Shown: positions 15,333 to 25,382, counted from the first letter of the stretch. The stretch: DNA of 64,000 nucleotides from Rheinheimera hassiensis (GCF_022436675.1 NZ_JAKUJZ010000006.1:301546-365545); one strand, 5' to 3'. A program made the numbers and translations. The notes: generated by a model not told the origin, from the sequence alone.

Positions 15333-16513
15333 CTTACTGCCTGCAAACGTCGATAATGCTGTTTCAGCTGACGGTTGTTACAGGCCACCAATTTCCAGCG
15401 CTCGCAGCTGTTAAAGCGAGCGTAACCGGCAACGGCATGTTCAAAGGCAGCAAGAAAATCGCCGGCGACATTGCCGATGCTATCATAAGCGGTCGGTTCC
15501 AATGTTAAGCGCTGCAATAATAAGGTTTTGCTTGCGCGGTCAGCTTTAACATCTACCCTGCCGGCAAAATTGTCTGCCCATAAAACGGCAAGGCTGTAGT
15601 AACCATAACGGCGCTTTTCAGCCGGTACATACACTTCTATCTGGTAGTCAAAAGCAAACCACTGTTTAATTCTGTCACGTTGTATCAGTAAATTATCAAA
15701 CGGATTAAGCAACCATACCCTGTTTGCTATTGGCGGCGGTACGCTAAGGTTAGTAGCAAAGTAGTAGGTTTTGTTCTGTCGGGTAAAGCTACCGGTTTCC
15801 CCTTGTTCGCACATTTGGTCCAGTACCGGTTGCAGCAGTATTTTGCTGTTTTTACGCAAATAACCTATTTGCGCGGCAGAGCCAAAGCCATGCGCCTGCA
15901 AAAACCGGCTGATCAGATAACGGGCAAAAGCAGTATCGTCAGGAACATCGCAATTAACCTGTGCCGGTAATACTCGCTCAGTCAGATCGTACACTTTGTG
16001 AAAATTATCACGGTACTTCACCATCACATCGCCGTGCATAAAAAGCTGCTCCAACGCTTTCTTCGCCGGTTTCCAATCCCACCAGCTGCCACGACGGCCG
16101 CTATCATCGCTAAAGTCACCGGCTTTTAACGGGCCTTCGGCGGTTATGCGCGCCAGCACTTGCTGCATTAAACCGGTATCGGGTTGGTGCCAGTGTTTAT
16201 CACCTTGCTTGAGCTGCTGTTTGCGATACAAGCTAAAACGGTAATCAGCCATCGGCAGGTATGCTGCGGCATGGGCCCAGTATTCGAACACCTCGGCCTG
16301 CTGTACCGCCTGTTCCAGCATTGCCGGGCGATAGTTGCTGAGCCGGCTGTGCAGCACATGATGGTGGGCCCGTTCTACCACATTGATAGAATCAATCTGT
16401 ACGTAGCTCAATTGCTGCACCAAAGCAGTCAGCGACAGCGGCGGTTGCAGCAGACCTTGCTGCTGCAATGCAATTCGGTTCCACTCGCTTGCCGAAAAAG
16501 GACTGTTGTTCAT
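15329..16513 (-). CDS. ycaQ: YcaQ-family winged-helix DNA glycosylase
   Basis: 394 residues, the family length. YcaQ (AlkX) of E. coli is a DNA glycosylase that unhooks interstrand cross-links and removes N7-alkyl purines. The catalytic QxD motif appears as QID in SYVQIDSINVVERAHH near residue 39. Three winged-helix repeats should follow; the conserved EYWAHAAAYLP and a C-terminal RYGYYSLAVLW are visible. It overlaps the trmN stop by 4 bp, so the two are co-transcribed. No membrane segments. Confidence 0.88.
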   Translation of the reverse strand: MNNSPFSASEWNRIALQQQGLLQPPLSLTALVQQLSYVQIDSINVVERAHHHVLHSRLSNYRPAMLEQAVQQAEVFEYWAHAAAYLPMADYRFSLYRKQQLKQGDKHWHQPDTGLMQQVLARITAEGPLKAGDFSDDSGRRGSWWDWKPAKKALEQLFMHGDVMVKYRDNFHKVYDLTERVLPAQVNCDVPDDTAFARYLISRFLQAHGFGSAAQIGYLRKNSKILLQPVLDQMCEQGETGSFTRQNKTYYFATNLSVPPPIANRVWLLNPFDNLLIQRDRIKQWFAFDYQIEVYVPAEKRRYGYYSLAVLWADNFAGRVDVKADRASKTLLLQRLTLEPTAYDSIGNVAGDFLAAFEHAVAGYARFNSCERWKLVACNNRQLKQHYRRLQAVS

Positions 16514-17259
16514 ACGTTGTCAGCGCCGTCAGGAAATTTCAGATAGAAAGCGCCAAGCAAATGCTGATACTGCGCAGAGTAACTGCCGTCAGCAGCATGA
16601 ATAACCAACTGGCTTTCAACTGTGGCAACAGGCCCGGTGGTGCGGCGCAAACACAACAAGCTGCGCTGCGGTTTATCTGCTTTACTAAACTCAGCTTTAC
16701 TAAACACAGTGCAGTGCTGCGCAATTTGCCAGCCCTGTGTCCGGGCCAGTTGTATAAACTCACGGCTGCTGGTCACAGGCAATATCAACGCAAAGCTACC
16801 TTCACTATGCAGCAGCTGCCCGGCTTTTTGCAACAACGCGCCAAAGGGCAAGCTGTCGGTGTGGCGTGCCTGAGTGCGCCGCTTATCAGGCGATAACAGC
16901 GATTGTTGAAAAAACGGCGGATTAGACACAATTAAGCGGTAACGTTTGCCAGCGCTATAGGTTAGAATGTCGCCCTTTATCAGCCGTATCGCGTTAGGCC
17001 ACGGACTGTTTGCTACATTTACAGCTGCTTGTTCCGCCGCCGCAGGGTCCAGCTCTATCGCGTCTATCGCATTGGCACCCGCAGTGCGCTGTGCCAGCAT
17101 CAGGCTTATCAGGCCGGAGCCGGCACCAATATCGAGTATATCGCTATCCGGTGCGGGTAGCGGTGCAAAAGCGCCAAGCAATAAACCGTCAGTACCGACT
17201 TTCATCGCGCACTGATCATGAGCAACATAGAATTTTTTACATTGAAAACCGGCTGACAT
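16510..17259 (-). CDS. trmN: tRNA1(Val) adenine-37 N6-methyltransferase
   Basis: 249 residues from ATG at 17257-17259, which AGGAGG precedes by 5 nt; a GTG two codons upstream would overlap that site. A class I SAM-dependent methyltransferase: KVGTDGLLLGAF (the TrmN signature), SAM motif DIGAGSGLISLMLAQR near 43, acidic motif AIELD, and catalytic NPPFF near residue 113. It methylates A37 of tRNA-Val. It is divergent from srmB, an arrangement known from E. coli (yfiC-srmB). Confidence 0.92.
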   Translation of the reverse strand: MSAGFQCKKFYVAHDQCAMKVGTDGLLLGAFAPLPAPDSDILDIGAGSGLISLMLAQRTAGANAIDAIELDPAAAEQAAVNVANSPWPNAIRLIKGDILTYSAGKRYRLIVSNPPFFQQSLLSPDKRRTQARHTDSLPFGALLQKAGQLLHSEGSFALILPVTSSREFIQLARTQGWQIAQHCTVFSKAEFSKADKPQRSLLCLRRTTGPVATVESQLVIHAADGSYSAQYQHLLGAFYLKFPDGADNV

Positions 17260-17332
17260 CAGCACCTCCTGCCACCAGTTTACGGTGAAGCAGGCGCACT
17301 GTCACCGGGCAGGCAACTATGCTGAGGACAAG

Positions 17333-18556
17333 ATGACAACATTCGCAGATTTTCAACTGGACGATGACATTAACCGTGCCATCAGTGAACGCGGTTTCGA
17401 GCTGCCGACCCTGATCCAGGAAATGGCGATCCCATTGGCGCTGGAAGGCAAAGACTTATTGGCCAGCGCGCCAACCGGCACCGGTAAAACCCTTGCCTTT
17501 GTCTTGCCTGCTATTCAGTACCTGCTTGATTTCGGCCGTAAAGATCCCGGTTTTGCCAGAGTTCTGGTAATGACGCCCACCCGTGAGCTGGCGTACCAGG
17601 TATACGACGAGTTTAAGCATTTTACCCAGTTTACCGAGCTTAATGTCGGTGTAATCACCGGTGGTATTAACTACGGCAGCCACAAAGACACGCTGGAAAA
17701 AAACAACGATATTCTTGTCGCCACGCCCGGCCGGTTAACTGAATATCTGGACGAAGAAAGCTTTCAGGCCGATGAAGTAGAACTGCTGATCCTGGATGAA
17801 GCCGACCGCATGCTGGATATGGGCTTTATTGGCGAGATGAACCGCATTGTGCTGGAAGCCCGCCGCCGCCGGCAGACGTTTTTATTCTCTGCCACGCTGG
17901 AAGGCGTTAATTTAGAACGTTTTGCCGCACGCGCATTAAAAGAGCCAGAGCGGGTGGAAGCCATACCATCGCGTAAAGAAAACGCCAAAATTCTGCAATG
18001 GGTACATTTAGCTGATGACGCCCAGCATAAACTGGCGCTGCTTATTCATCTGCTAAAACAGCCGGATGTGACTAAAACCATCGTATTTATTAAAACCCGT
18101 GAGCGCCTGGCCAGCTTAACCGGCCAGCTGGAAACCGCCGGTTTGCGCTGCGGCTGGTTACAGGGCGAAATGCCACAGGATAAACGCATGCAGGCGGTTG
18201 AGCGCTTTAGCTCTGGTCGCGTAAGTATTTTACTGGCAACCGATATTGCCGCCCGCGGTTTGGACATTGACGATATCAGCCATGTAATTAACTTTGATAT
18301 GCCACGCAGTGCCGATGTGTACCTGCACCGTATTGGCCGTACCGGCCGCGCCGGCAAAAAAGGCACGGCAATATCACTGATTGAAGCGCACGATATGGCC
18401 ATTTTGGCTAAAGTAGAGCGCTATGTAGAGCAAAAGCTAAAACGCCGGGTGGTAGAAGCGCTGCGGCCGAAAAACAAAGAAGCCAAAGTGCCGGTGAAAA
18501 AGAAAAAGCCCACCAAAGCCGCAGCGAAAAAAGCCGCTAAAAACACGAAAAAGTAA
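17333..18556 (+). CDS. srmB: DEAD-box RNA helicase SrmB
   Basis: 407 residues from ATG at 17333 (GAGGA precedes by about 5 nt; upstream codons lack similarity). An ATP-dependent RNA helicase assisting early 50S ribosome assembly. Motifs in order: Q motif PTLIQ, Walker A APTGTGKT, PTREL, GG, TPGR, DEAD, SAT, then the second RecA domain with ARGLDID and HRIGRTGRAG. The tail is short and very Lys-rich, suited to RNA binding. Its placement opposite trmN supports SrmB over RhlE or DeaD. Confidence 0.92.
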   Translation: MTTFADFQLDDDINRAISERGFELPTLIQEMAIPLALEGKDLLASAPTGTGKTLAFVLPAIQYLLDFGRKDPGFARVLVMTPTRELAYQVYDEFKHFTQFTELNVGVITGGINYGSHKDTLEKNNDILVATPGRLTEYLDEESFQADEVELLILDEADRMLDMGFIGEMNRIVLEARRRRQTFLFSATLEGVNLERFAARALKEPERVEAIPSRKENAKILQWVHLADDAQHKLALLIHLLKQPDVTKTIVFIKTRERLASLTGQLETAGLRCGWLQGEMPQDKRMQAVERFSSGRVSILLATDIAARGLDIDDISHVINFDMPRSADVYLHRIGRTGRAGKKGTAISLIEAHDMAILAKVERYVEQKLKRRVVEALRPKNKEAKVPVKKKKPTKAAAKKAAKNTKK

Positions 18557-18702
18557 GCAAAACCTCCGGCAACCGCCGCTCGCAAAAACAGCGGCGGCTA
18601 TCGCATTTTATCTGTGCAATCTTGGAATTATTTAGTTAAGCTGCTATTGGTAGTTTGAATAAATTATTAGCCCAGTGAATTGATAGCCAGTGGAGTTGCA
18701 TA

Positions 18703-19758
18703 ATGGACAAAAGACAATTTATAAAAAGCTGCGCCCTTACCGCCGCCCTGTTACCTCTGGCTGGTTGCAGCAGTGTGATGGCAGCACCTGCAGGCGGTAA
18801 CAGCAAACGCCTGTTACCACTGGCATTAAACAAAGGCGATACCGTCGCCCTGGTTAGCCCGTCGAAAGCCACCGATGAAGCCCTGGATTTACAAATTGCC
18901 CAGGAAGTAATGCAGGCGCTTGGTTTTAAAGTGAAAACCGGCAAACACCTCGCCGCCCGCCGTGGCCATTTGGCCGGCACTGATCTTGAGCGCGCAAGCG
19001 ACATTAACGCCATGTTTGCTGACAAAGAAGTAAAAGCTATTATTTGCCTGCGCGGCGGTTCTGGCGCCGCACGTTTACTGCCTTTGCTGGACTACAAGCT
19101 TATTCGCAACAACCCTAAGGTTTTACTCGGTTATTCCGACATTACCGCGCTGCACAATGCCATTCATGCCCAAACCGGGCTGGTTAGCTTCCATGGCCCG
19201 AACGGCACCGGCAGTTGGAACAGTTTTAATGCTGATCAGTTTCAGCGTGTATTTTTCGATCGCGAGTTAATGCAGTACCAAAATGTGCTGGATGCTAAAG
19301 ACGAGCTGGTAGCACGGCAAAACCGCACCGTAACCATTACCGGTGGTAAAGTTCAGGGCGAGCTGATTGGCGGTAACTTAACGGTATTTACGGCGTTGGC
19401 CGGCTCACCGTACTTACCTGATTTCAGCGGTAAAATCTTGTTTCTGGAAGATGTGGAAGAAGCGCCTTACCGCATTGACCGTATGCTTAGCACATTAAAA
19501 CTGATGGGCGCGCTGGATAAAATTGCTGGCTTTATTTTTGGCGAATGCACCGCCTGTCGCCCCAGCGGTGGCTATGGCTGGCTGACGATGGATCAGATTT
19601 TTGACGACCATATAAAACCACTGAATATACCGGCTTACCGCGGCGCCATGATTGGCCATATAAAGCAACAATTTATTGTGCCGGTAGGTGGCCGCGTTGA
19701 GCTGGATGCCGATGCCGGTACCTTCCGTTTGCTGGAAAGCGTGTTTCAATCTGCTTAA
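18703..19758 (+). CDS. LD-carboxypeptidase (peptidase S66), predicted lipoprotein
   Basis: 351 residues of the MccF/LdcA family, Ser peptidases cutting L,D bonds in murein tetrapeptides. The N-terminus (KSCALTAALLPLAGC) ends in a lipobox LAGC, so the mature protein is probably lipid-anchored in the periplasm, unlike cytoplasmic E. coli LdcA. The nucleophile Ser is in GYSDITALHNAI near residue 145. Family motifs include CLRGGSGAARLLPLLD, GGNLTVF and FLEDVEE (catalytic Glu); the catalytic His is in MIGHIKQQF. It is a single gene ended by a strong terminator. Murein peptide trimming or antibiotic peptide hydrolysis are possible roles. Confidence 0.87.
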   Translation: MDKRQFIKSCALTAALLPLAGCSSVMAAPAGGNSKRLLPLALNKGDTVALVSPSKATDEALDLQIAQEVMQALGFKVKTGKHLAARRGHLAGTDLERASDINAMFADKEVKAIICLRGGSGAARLLPLLDYKLIRNNPKVLLGYSDITALHNAIHAQTGLVSFHGPNGTGSWNSFNADQFQRVFFDRELMQYQNVLDAKDELVARQNRTVTITGGKVQGELIGGNLTVFTALAGSPYLPDFSGKILFLEDVEEAPYRIDRMLSTLKLMGALDKIAGFIFGECTACRPSGGYGWLTMDQIFDDHIKPLNIPAYRGAMIGHIKQQFIVPVGGRVELDADAGTFRLLESVFQSA

Positions 19759-19765
19759 AACCGAC

Positions 19766-19798
19766 AAACCTGCCGTGCAAACGGCAGGTTTGCTTTTT
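19766..19798 (+). terminator. Intrinsic terminator of the LD-carboxypeptidase gene
   Basis: AAACCTGCCGT, GCAA loop, ACGGCAGGTTT, then GCTTTTT. It has an 11-bp perfect stem. Confidence 0.9.
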
Positions 19799-19884
19799 CA
19801 CTATCGCTTTATCGTTTCTGCAGCCTGCACTTTGCGCCATGCTGTGCTAGGGTGTGTTACACCTGCCACTAATAACTTAATGCT

Positions 19885-21519
19885 ATGCGTCGTTTATTTA
19901 TTGTTATGTCTGTCGCGACACTACTTCTTACTATCTTGCTGAGCCTGCGCTGGCCCTGGATCTGGTGGACACTGGTTATAATCGTGCCTCTGATCCTGCG
20001 GGGCATCTATGATATGTTTCAAACACGCCACAGCTTATTGCGTAATTACCCACTGATTGCACATGCCCGCTGGCTGATGGAGTTTATCCGGCCCTATGTG
20101 CGACAGTACCTGTTTGAATCAGAGACTGATGGTACCCCGATAAACCGGATGTTCCGCTCAGTGATTTATCAGCGCTCTAAAGGCAGCCTGGATACCAATC
20201 CTTATGGCACTAAGCTGGATACAGCGCGCGTTGGTTATGAATGGATCGGCCACTCTATTGCAGCCCGTCATCATGCACCACAGGATCCGCAGACCAAAAT
20301 CAGCATTGGCGGCCCGCACTGCAACCAGCCTTATCAGGCCAGCATCTTTAATATTTCAGCAATGAGCTTCGGCGCACTTAGCAATAACGCTATTCTGGCC
20401 CTGAATAAAGGCGCGGCGCTCGGCGGCTTTTATCATAATACCGGCGAAGGCAGCGTCAGCGATTATCACCTGAAATACGGTGGCGACCTGGTGTGGCAAA
20501 TTGGCACTGGCTATTTTGGCTGTCGCGACGAACACGGCAACTTTGATGCGGCCTCTTTTGAGCAGGTGGCCACCAAGCCTTCGATCAAAATGATTGAAAT
20601 TAAATTGTCTCAGGGCGCTAAGCCCGGCCATGGCGGCATTTTGCCGGCCGATAAAAACACCGCTGAAATAGCCCGTATCAGGCTGGTGCAGGCCGGTACC
20701 CGGGTTGATTCACCGCCAGCGCACAGCGCTTTTGCTACACCGTTGGAAATGATGCAGTTTGTTCAGCACCTGCGGCAGTTATCGGGCGGCAAACCTGTCG
20801 GGATCAAGTTAGCAATTGGCCGCGCCAGCGAGTTTGTGGCGATATGTAAGGCTATGATAGAAACCGGGCTGACACCTGATTTTATCACTGTCGATGGCGG
20901 TGAAGGCGGTACCGGTGCCGCGCCGCTGGAGTTTTCCAACTCTGTGGGCATGCCCCTGCGTGAAGCGTTGGCGTTTGTCTGTGATGTGCTGACAGGTTTT
21001 GACCTGAAGCAACAAGTTAAAGTTATCGCCAGTGGTAAAGTCTTCACCGGCTTTCATCTGGTAAAAAATCTGGCGCTGGGTGCCGACATCTGTAACAGCG
21101 CGCGCGGCATGATGATGGCACTGGGCTGCGTGCAGTCACTGGTGTGCAATACCAATCGCTGCCCGACTGGTGTTGCCACACAAAACCCTACTCTAACCCG
21201 GGGCTTAGTGGTACCGGATAAAGCCAGCCGGGTGGCCCGCTTTCATCAGGAAACAGTACGTGCCTGTATGGAGATTATCGCCAGTGCCGGTCTTAAACAC
21301 ACGTCGGAATTAAACCGCTCACATATTTTTCGCCGTATCAGTGAAACAGAGGTGCGCCGTTTTGACGAAATTTATACTAATCTGGAACCGGGCTGTTTGT
21401 TAAACGGCAAAAGCCCGGTGAAATTTGCGCAGGCACTGCATGAAGCCAGCGCAGACAGCTTTGCCCCTAAACGTTACATTGCTGAAACTAAACAGGGGCT
21501 AAAAGCACTGGAGTCATAA
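19885..21519 (+). CDS. FMN-binding glutamate synthase-like protein, membrane-anchored
   Basis: 544 residues. Two hydrophobic segments at the N-terminus (about 3-40) precede a domain like the FMN-binding (alpha/beta-barrel) domain of glutamate synthase large subunit: SAMSFGALS near 152, GEGSVSDYH, GAKPGHGGILPADK, DGGEGGTGAAP and a Cys cluster (CVQSLVCNTNRCPTG) near 415. The amidotransferase domain of GltB is absent. Such stand-alone proteins are common in proteobacteria and their reaction is not established. It converges on gsk with a 3-bp gap. Confidence 0.85.
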   Translation: MRRLFIVMSVATLLLTILLSLRWPWIWWTLVIIVPLILRGIYDMFQTRHSLLRNYPLIAHARWLMEFIRPYVRQYLFESETDGTPINRMFRSVIYQRSKGSLDTNPYGTKLDTARVGYEWIGHSIAARHHAPQDPQTKISIGGPHCNQPYQASIFNISAMSFGALSNNAILALNKGAALGGFYHNTGEGSVSDYHLKYGGDLVWQIGTGYFGCRDEHGNFDAASFEQVATKPSIKMIEIKLSQGAKPGHGGILPADKNTAEIARIRLVQAGTRVDSPPAHSAFATPLEMMQFVQHLRQLSGGKPVGIKLAIGRASEFVAICKAMIETGLTPDFITVDGGEGGTGAAPLEFSNSVGMPLREALAFVCDVLTGFDLKQQVKVIASGKVFTGFHLVKNLALGADICNSARGMMMALGCVQSLVCNTNRCPTGVATQNPTLTRGLVVPDKASRVARFHQETVRACMEIIASAGLKHTSELNRSHIFRRISETEVRRFDEIYTNLEPGCLLNGKSPVKFAQALHEASADSFAPKRYIAETKQGLKALES

Positions 21520-21522
21520 AAC

Positions 21523-22821
21523 TCAGCGCTCCCAGTAAGCTTCTTCCAGGCTGTCTTCACGCTCGGGTAAGCCCTTGGATAAGCGCGGTGCGTTTTGCAC
21601 CAGAATTTCATAACTTACCCGGTTAGCATACTTACAAATTTGTGCGAATGATGAGTACGCCAGATACGGCTGCTCATGCTTGCCGGATAACGGCTGCACC
21701 TGCTTGTGGAAATGATTCGCCGCCATATCATGCAAAATAGCTGACAGCGCACCATCACCGGCGCCATTGGTGTTTTTAATCCGCTCCGGCCCGCCTAAAT
21801 ACGGGTCGATATGCGAATACACTTTTAGCGGCTTGTCACAGCTGGCATGTAGCATTGGCCGGCTGAACTCGTACTGGTTAAAATCGGCCAGGCTGGCCGA
21901 TTTAATCGGATTACTGCTCTCACGTTTTACATTGTCATCGGTGTGGCCGCACAAGTATAAACCTTCAGGCCCGGCGGTGATCAGCACCATATCGGTAAAA
22001 TCCAGTATGGCTTCGGCGGCTTTAAGCGGATCGGCAAAACCGGTTAGGGCTTCAGCTTCCAGCTCATTCATCGCCAGCACGTTAACGTAATCTTTAATGG
22101 TACTGAGAATTTGCTCGCGGTTTTCTTCTACCAAATGCCGGGTACCCAGGCTCATCACCACCGGCACATTATGCACTTTAGCATCCTGCAGGGCTTTAAA
22201 CATCGCCTGCTGAATCGGCTGACCAGTAGCACGCAGCGGGTATGCACTAACTACAAAAGCCGCAGCGCCTGCGATGATATCAGTAGGAATGTATTCCTGG
22301 CTCAGCTCATCCATATCGCTGGGATCGATAACAAAGGTACGTTCGCCATCGGGCGTTATCATGGTAATACCGCGGCCAATATCACCAGCCACGCCCTGCA
22401 AATGATTCATATCCACTTTCGAGCTGGTGTGGCAAACATAGTGATATGCCGGAGACCCCAGCGCAATATTGGCTGACATTACGCCCAGTAGCACCGATTT
22501 ATCGTCAGCCAGTACGGAATAATTGTGGATGGTATTGCCAATAGTACCGCCGGCGAAATGGTCTGAGATGGCCTGCTGCGCCACCAATTCCTGATAAATC
22601 AGATTGGCTTTGCCATGCTCAACCAGGTTAGATAAACCTTTGCGGATATTATACTTTTGCAGAAACTCATCGCTAACGCTGGCTACTACATCAACAATAG
22701 TTTGATCCAGACCAACGATATAAGTATCAAGCTCTGGCCGTACTTCAAAGCTGGGTAGCTGAGGCTTGGGCTGGGACACCGGGAAATAATGTTTAATTTT
22801 ACGCAGGCCGGGAAATTTCAT
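21523..22821 (-). CDS. gsk: Inosine-guanosine kinase
   Basis: 432 residues of the PfkB/ribokinase family, matching Gsk. It phosphorylates inosine and guanosine for purine salvage. Gly-rich substrate site FAGGTIGNTIHNYS near residue 90; anion hole and catalytic Asp in NTNGAGDGALSA near 352. An extended N-terminus of about 35 residues is typical of Gsk. Transcribed alone on the minus strand after yaaA with about 140 bp between them. A purine permease occurs elsewhere in the window (43.6-44.9 kb). Confidence 0.92.
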   Translation of the reverse strand: MKFPGLRKIKHYFPVSQPKPQLPSFEVRPELDTYIVGLDQTIVDVVASVSDEFLQKYNIRKGLSNLVEHGKANLIYQELVAQQAISDHFAGGTIGNTIHNYSVLADDKSVLLGVMSANIALGSPAYHYVCHTSSKVDMNHLQGVAGDIGRGITMITPDGERTFVIDPSDMDELSQEYIPTDIIAGAAAFVVSAYPLRATGQPIQQAMFKALQDAKVHNVPVVMSLGTRHLVEENREQILSTIKDYVNVLAMNELEAEALTGFADPLKAAEAILDFTDMVLITAGPEGLYLCGHTDDNVKRESSNPIKSASLADFNQYEFSRPMLHASCDKPLKVYSHIDPYLGGPERIKNTNGAGDGALSAILHDMAANHFHKQVQPLSGKHEQPYLAYSSFAQICKYANRVSYEILVQNAPRLSKGLPEREDSLEEAYWER

Positions 22822-22959
22822 CTGTTACACCACGTTCAAGCCGCTACCGGCAAAGAGCGGCATTGTAACAAAAAAACGACGGGGCGTAATGCTGAATCAA
22901 TCAGCAGAACCGGCTTGCTGATGTGGACAAGCTGGCCCTAATTGTTCATTACAGAACAG

Positions 22960-23736
22960 CTATTCTGAGCTATGGCGTAAAAAGACCAGCTCGTTGGCCG
23001 TTGAGTGTTCAGCACTGTAGGCATAGCCCGCCAGATCAAAGCCTTTTAACTGCTCTGCCGCGGTTAAACGCTGCTGAATAATATAACGCGCCATTAAGCC
23101 ACGGGCTTTTTTGGCAAAAAAGCTGATAATTTTGTACTGGCCGTGTTTAAAATCTTTAAACACCGGCGTAATTAAACGGCCCTGCAGCAACTTAGGTTTT
23201 ACTGCTTTAAAGTATTCCTGCGATGCCAGATTTACCACTACATCGCTTTGCAACTTATCCAACTGCAGGTTTAGCTGCTCTGTAATGCTGTTTTGCCAAA
23301 ACGCATATAAGTCTTTACCGTTTGGATTGGCCAGTTTGGTGCCCATTTCCAGCCGGTAAGGCTGCATTAAATCCAGTGGCCTGAGCACGCCATACAAGCC
23401 GCTTAAAATACGCAGGTGCTGCTGGGCAAAGGTAATATCGTCTGCCGTTAAGCTGGCAGCATCCAAACCCTGATATACATCTCCATTAAAGGCAAATAAG
23501 GCCGCTTTGGCATTTTTTTCCGTAAAAGGCAGTTTCCAGTCGGCAAACCGGGCGGCATTTAAGCCTGCCAGTTTATCGCTGATATGCATTAGTGACGATA
23601 AATCGGCCGGAGTCAGGGTTTTACAAATCTCTGCCAATTGCTGGCTTTGCGCCAGCATGTCTGGCTGGGTAACCGGCAGCTGTTCTGCCAATGGCTGAAA
23701 ATCAAGATCCTTTGCAGGAGATACAAGCAACAACAT
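22960..23736 (-). CDS. yaaA: Peroxide stress protein YaaA
   Basis: 258 residues, the family length. In E. coli YaaA lowers intracellular iron and protects DNA and proteins during peroxide stress; it is a DNA-binding fold of the former DUF328. The signature start [13 protein letters not shown] and conserved [33 protein letters not shown] and [21 protein letters not shown] are present. It lies 29 bp after the TPR response regulator and may be co-transcribed. Confidence 0.95.
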   Translation of the reverse strand: MLLLVSPAKDLDFQPLAEQLPVTQPDMLAQSQQLAEICKTLTPADLSSLMHISDKLAGLNAARFADWKLPFTEKNAKAALFAFNGDVYQGLDAASLTADDITFAQQHLRILSGLYGVLRPLDLMQPYRLEMGTKLANPNGKDLYAFWQNSITEQLNLQLDKLQSDVVVNLASQEYFKAVKPKLLQGRLITPVFKDFKHGQYKIISFFAKKARGLMARYIIQQRLTAAEQLKGFDLAGYAYSAEHSTANELVFLRHSSE

Positions 23737-23765
23737 AATTAATTCCGATATTTATCGAGCATTTT

Positions 23766-25382
23766 TTAATCAACATACAGCTCTGGCAACTGCGGCAATA
23801 GCTGCGCCAGACGTTGCTGGTTCGCACTGGTTACGCTGGTATTTTCCAGCGCACTGAGCACGGCTTTAGCCAACGGCAGCAAAGCTTTGTGTGCTGGCAA
23901 CTGGCTTAATACCTGCAACAGGTTAAGTGCCAGCCCGGCGTTACACGGCATCAGTAAAAACGCCTGGCGCAATTTTACCAGTGCCACTTTTACATTGCCT
24001 TTTTGTGCGGCGTCCATACCAGCCTGGTTTAAATCGCGCAGTTGCGCTCTGAGTTCTGTTTCACGCACCAGCGCTTGTTTGGCTAATAAACGCTGACAAC
24101 AACCCGACAGATCATCAGCGGCAAAATCGGTACTTTTTAACACCGCAAGATGCGCTTCAGCCTGTTTAGTATCACCCAGGGCAAAAGCCAGACGGGCTTT
24201 GTCCTGCTCGGCGGCAACATGCACCGGTTTTGTTGCCACGGCAATAAGGTTCAATTGCTGTTTGGCATCGGCAACATTGCCTTGCAATAAACTGATGCGC
24301 GCGCGCAGTACTGCCAGTTCCGGCTCTATTACGTCTGTTGTCAGTTTCTGCGGCATGCTTGCCAGCGCTTCACTGCTTTTTTTCAGCGCAGCGGGAAAAG
24401 CCCCCAACTCGGCGTGTTGTGCCTGTTCCAGTAATAAGCGGCTTAATTGCAAATAGCACTCTGGTGCATCAAAAGCAGAAAAACGAAACTGTTGAATCAA
24501 TTTTTGTAAATATCGGCTGCTATCTTCCTGTTGGCCATTAAGCTGTAATACATCTGCCAGGGCATAATGTGCCGCTATATGGGTCGGTTGTAGTTTCAGC
24601 AGTTCGGTTAATTGTTCCTGCGCTTTGACTAAGTCAGCCTGCAATAAATAACACCGTGCCAGCCACTCTACAGCTTCCGGGCGAATATCGTCCTGCTCTG
24701 CCAGTTGCAACAGCGCTTGCTCGGCATCAGCCCATTGCTGCAGTTTCACCATGGTGACAGCAGCACCAAGCCTGGCCCAGCTAAAGTCGCGTTGTTGTTG
24801 AATTTTGCTGTACAGCTGTGCTGCGGCGTTATATTCGCCTTGAGCCAACAGCAGTTCGCCTTTTAAACGCAAGGCCTGTAAGGCATTGGCAGAACCGGCT
24901 TTTATAGCCTCGTCCAGTTCCAGCAGGGCATTGGCCAGATCGGTCTGTTTGATGGCCTGATAAACCTTACGCAGTGCAGTACGGTTTTGCCAGGCTTTAG
25001 CCAGCCGTTTTTCCAACTCAACATAGGAAAAAGGCTTTAATACAAAGTGATCAGGTGTACCTTGCAATACACCAAACACCGGTAAACGTTGTGGTTCAGT
25101 GCTCATGAGGACAAAACAACAGGCGGTTTTAATAGCACCCAACGCAGAAAGTTCGTTAAAAAGCTGCAGCGCGTCTTTGCCGTCGCCCAGATTAAAATCA
25201 GCCAAAATAAAGTCGAAGCTGTGCCGCTTAGCAGGAGAAATAGCCTGCATTGCATCGGCAACAGCGGTAATATCATCGAAACCTATTTGCTGTAACATAC
25301 CCTTAATAGAGGCACGCACAGGCTCGCAGTCTTCGATTAGCAGAAGTTTTTTACTTTTATAAAAGCTGGCTTGGAAGATCAT
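23766..25382 (-). CDS. Response regulator with TPR-like repeat output region
   Basis: 538 residues. An N-terminal CheY-like receiver (about 12-135) has the acidic pair in LLIEDCEPV, the phospho-acceptor Asp in FILADFNLGDG near residue 62, and the Lys in VLKPFSY near 117. The rest is a solenoid of TPR-like helical hairpins (LKGELLLAQGEYNAAAQLY, ARCYLLQADLVKAQEQL, AHYALADVLQLNGQQEDS and more), with no DNA-binding or enzymatic output domain. It probably signals by protein contacts. No cognate kinase is adjacent. Similar receiver-TPR proteins occur widely in Vibrio and alteromonads, and I know no assigned role. Confidence 0.85.
   Translation of the reverse strand: MIFQASFYKSKKLLLIEDCEPVRASIKGMLQQIGFDDITAVADAMQAISPAKRHSFDFILADFNLGDGKDALQLFNELSALGAIKTACCFVLMSTEPQRLPVFGVLQGTPDHFVLKPFSYVELEKRLAKAWQNRTALRKVYQAIKQTDLANALLELDEAIKAGSANALQALRLKGELLLAQGEYNAAAQLYSKIQQQRDFSWARLGAAVTMVKLQQWADAEQALLQLAEQDDIRPEAVEWLARCYLLQADLVKAQEQLTELLKLQPTHIAAHYALADVLQLNGQQEDSSRYLQKLIQQFRFSAFDAPECYLQLSRLLLEQAQHAELGAFPAALKKSSEALASMPQKLTTDVIEPELAVLRARISLLQGNVADAKQQLNLIAVATKPVHVAAEQDKARLAFALGDTKQAEAHLAVLKSTDFAADDLSGCCQRLLAKQALVRETELRAQLRDLNQAGMDAAQKGNVKVALVKLRQAFLLMPCNAGLALNLLQVLSQLPAHKALLPLAKAVLSALENTSVTSANQQRLAQLLPQLPELYVD

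Noticed and set aside
18566-18600. GC hairpin after srmB as an intrinsic terminator
   Set aside because: The stem (CCGCCGCT/AGCGGCGG) is good but no T-run follows, so I left it unlabelled as a terminator.
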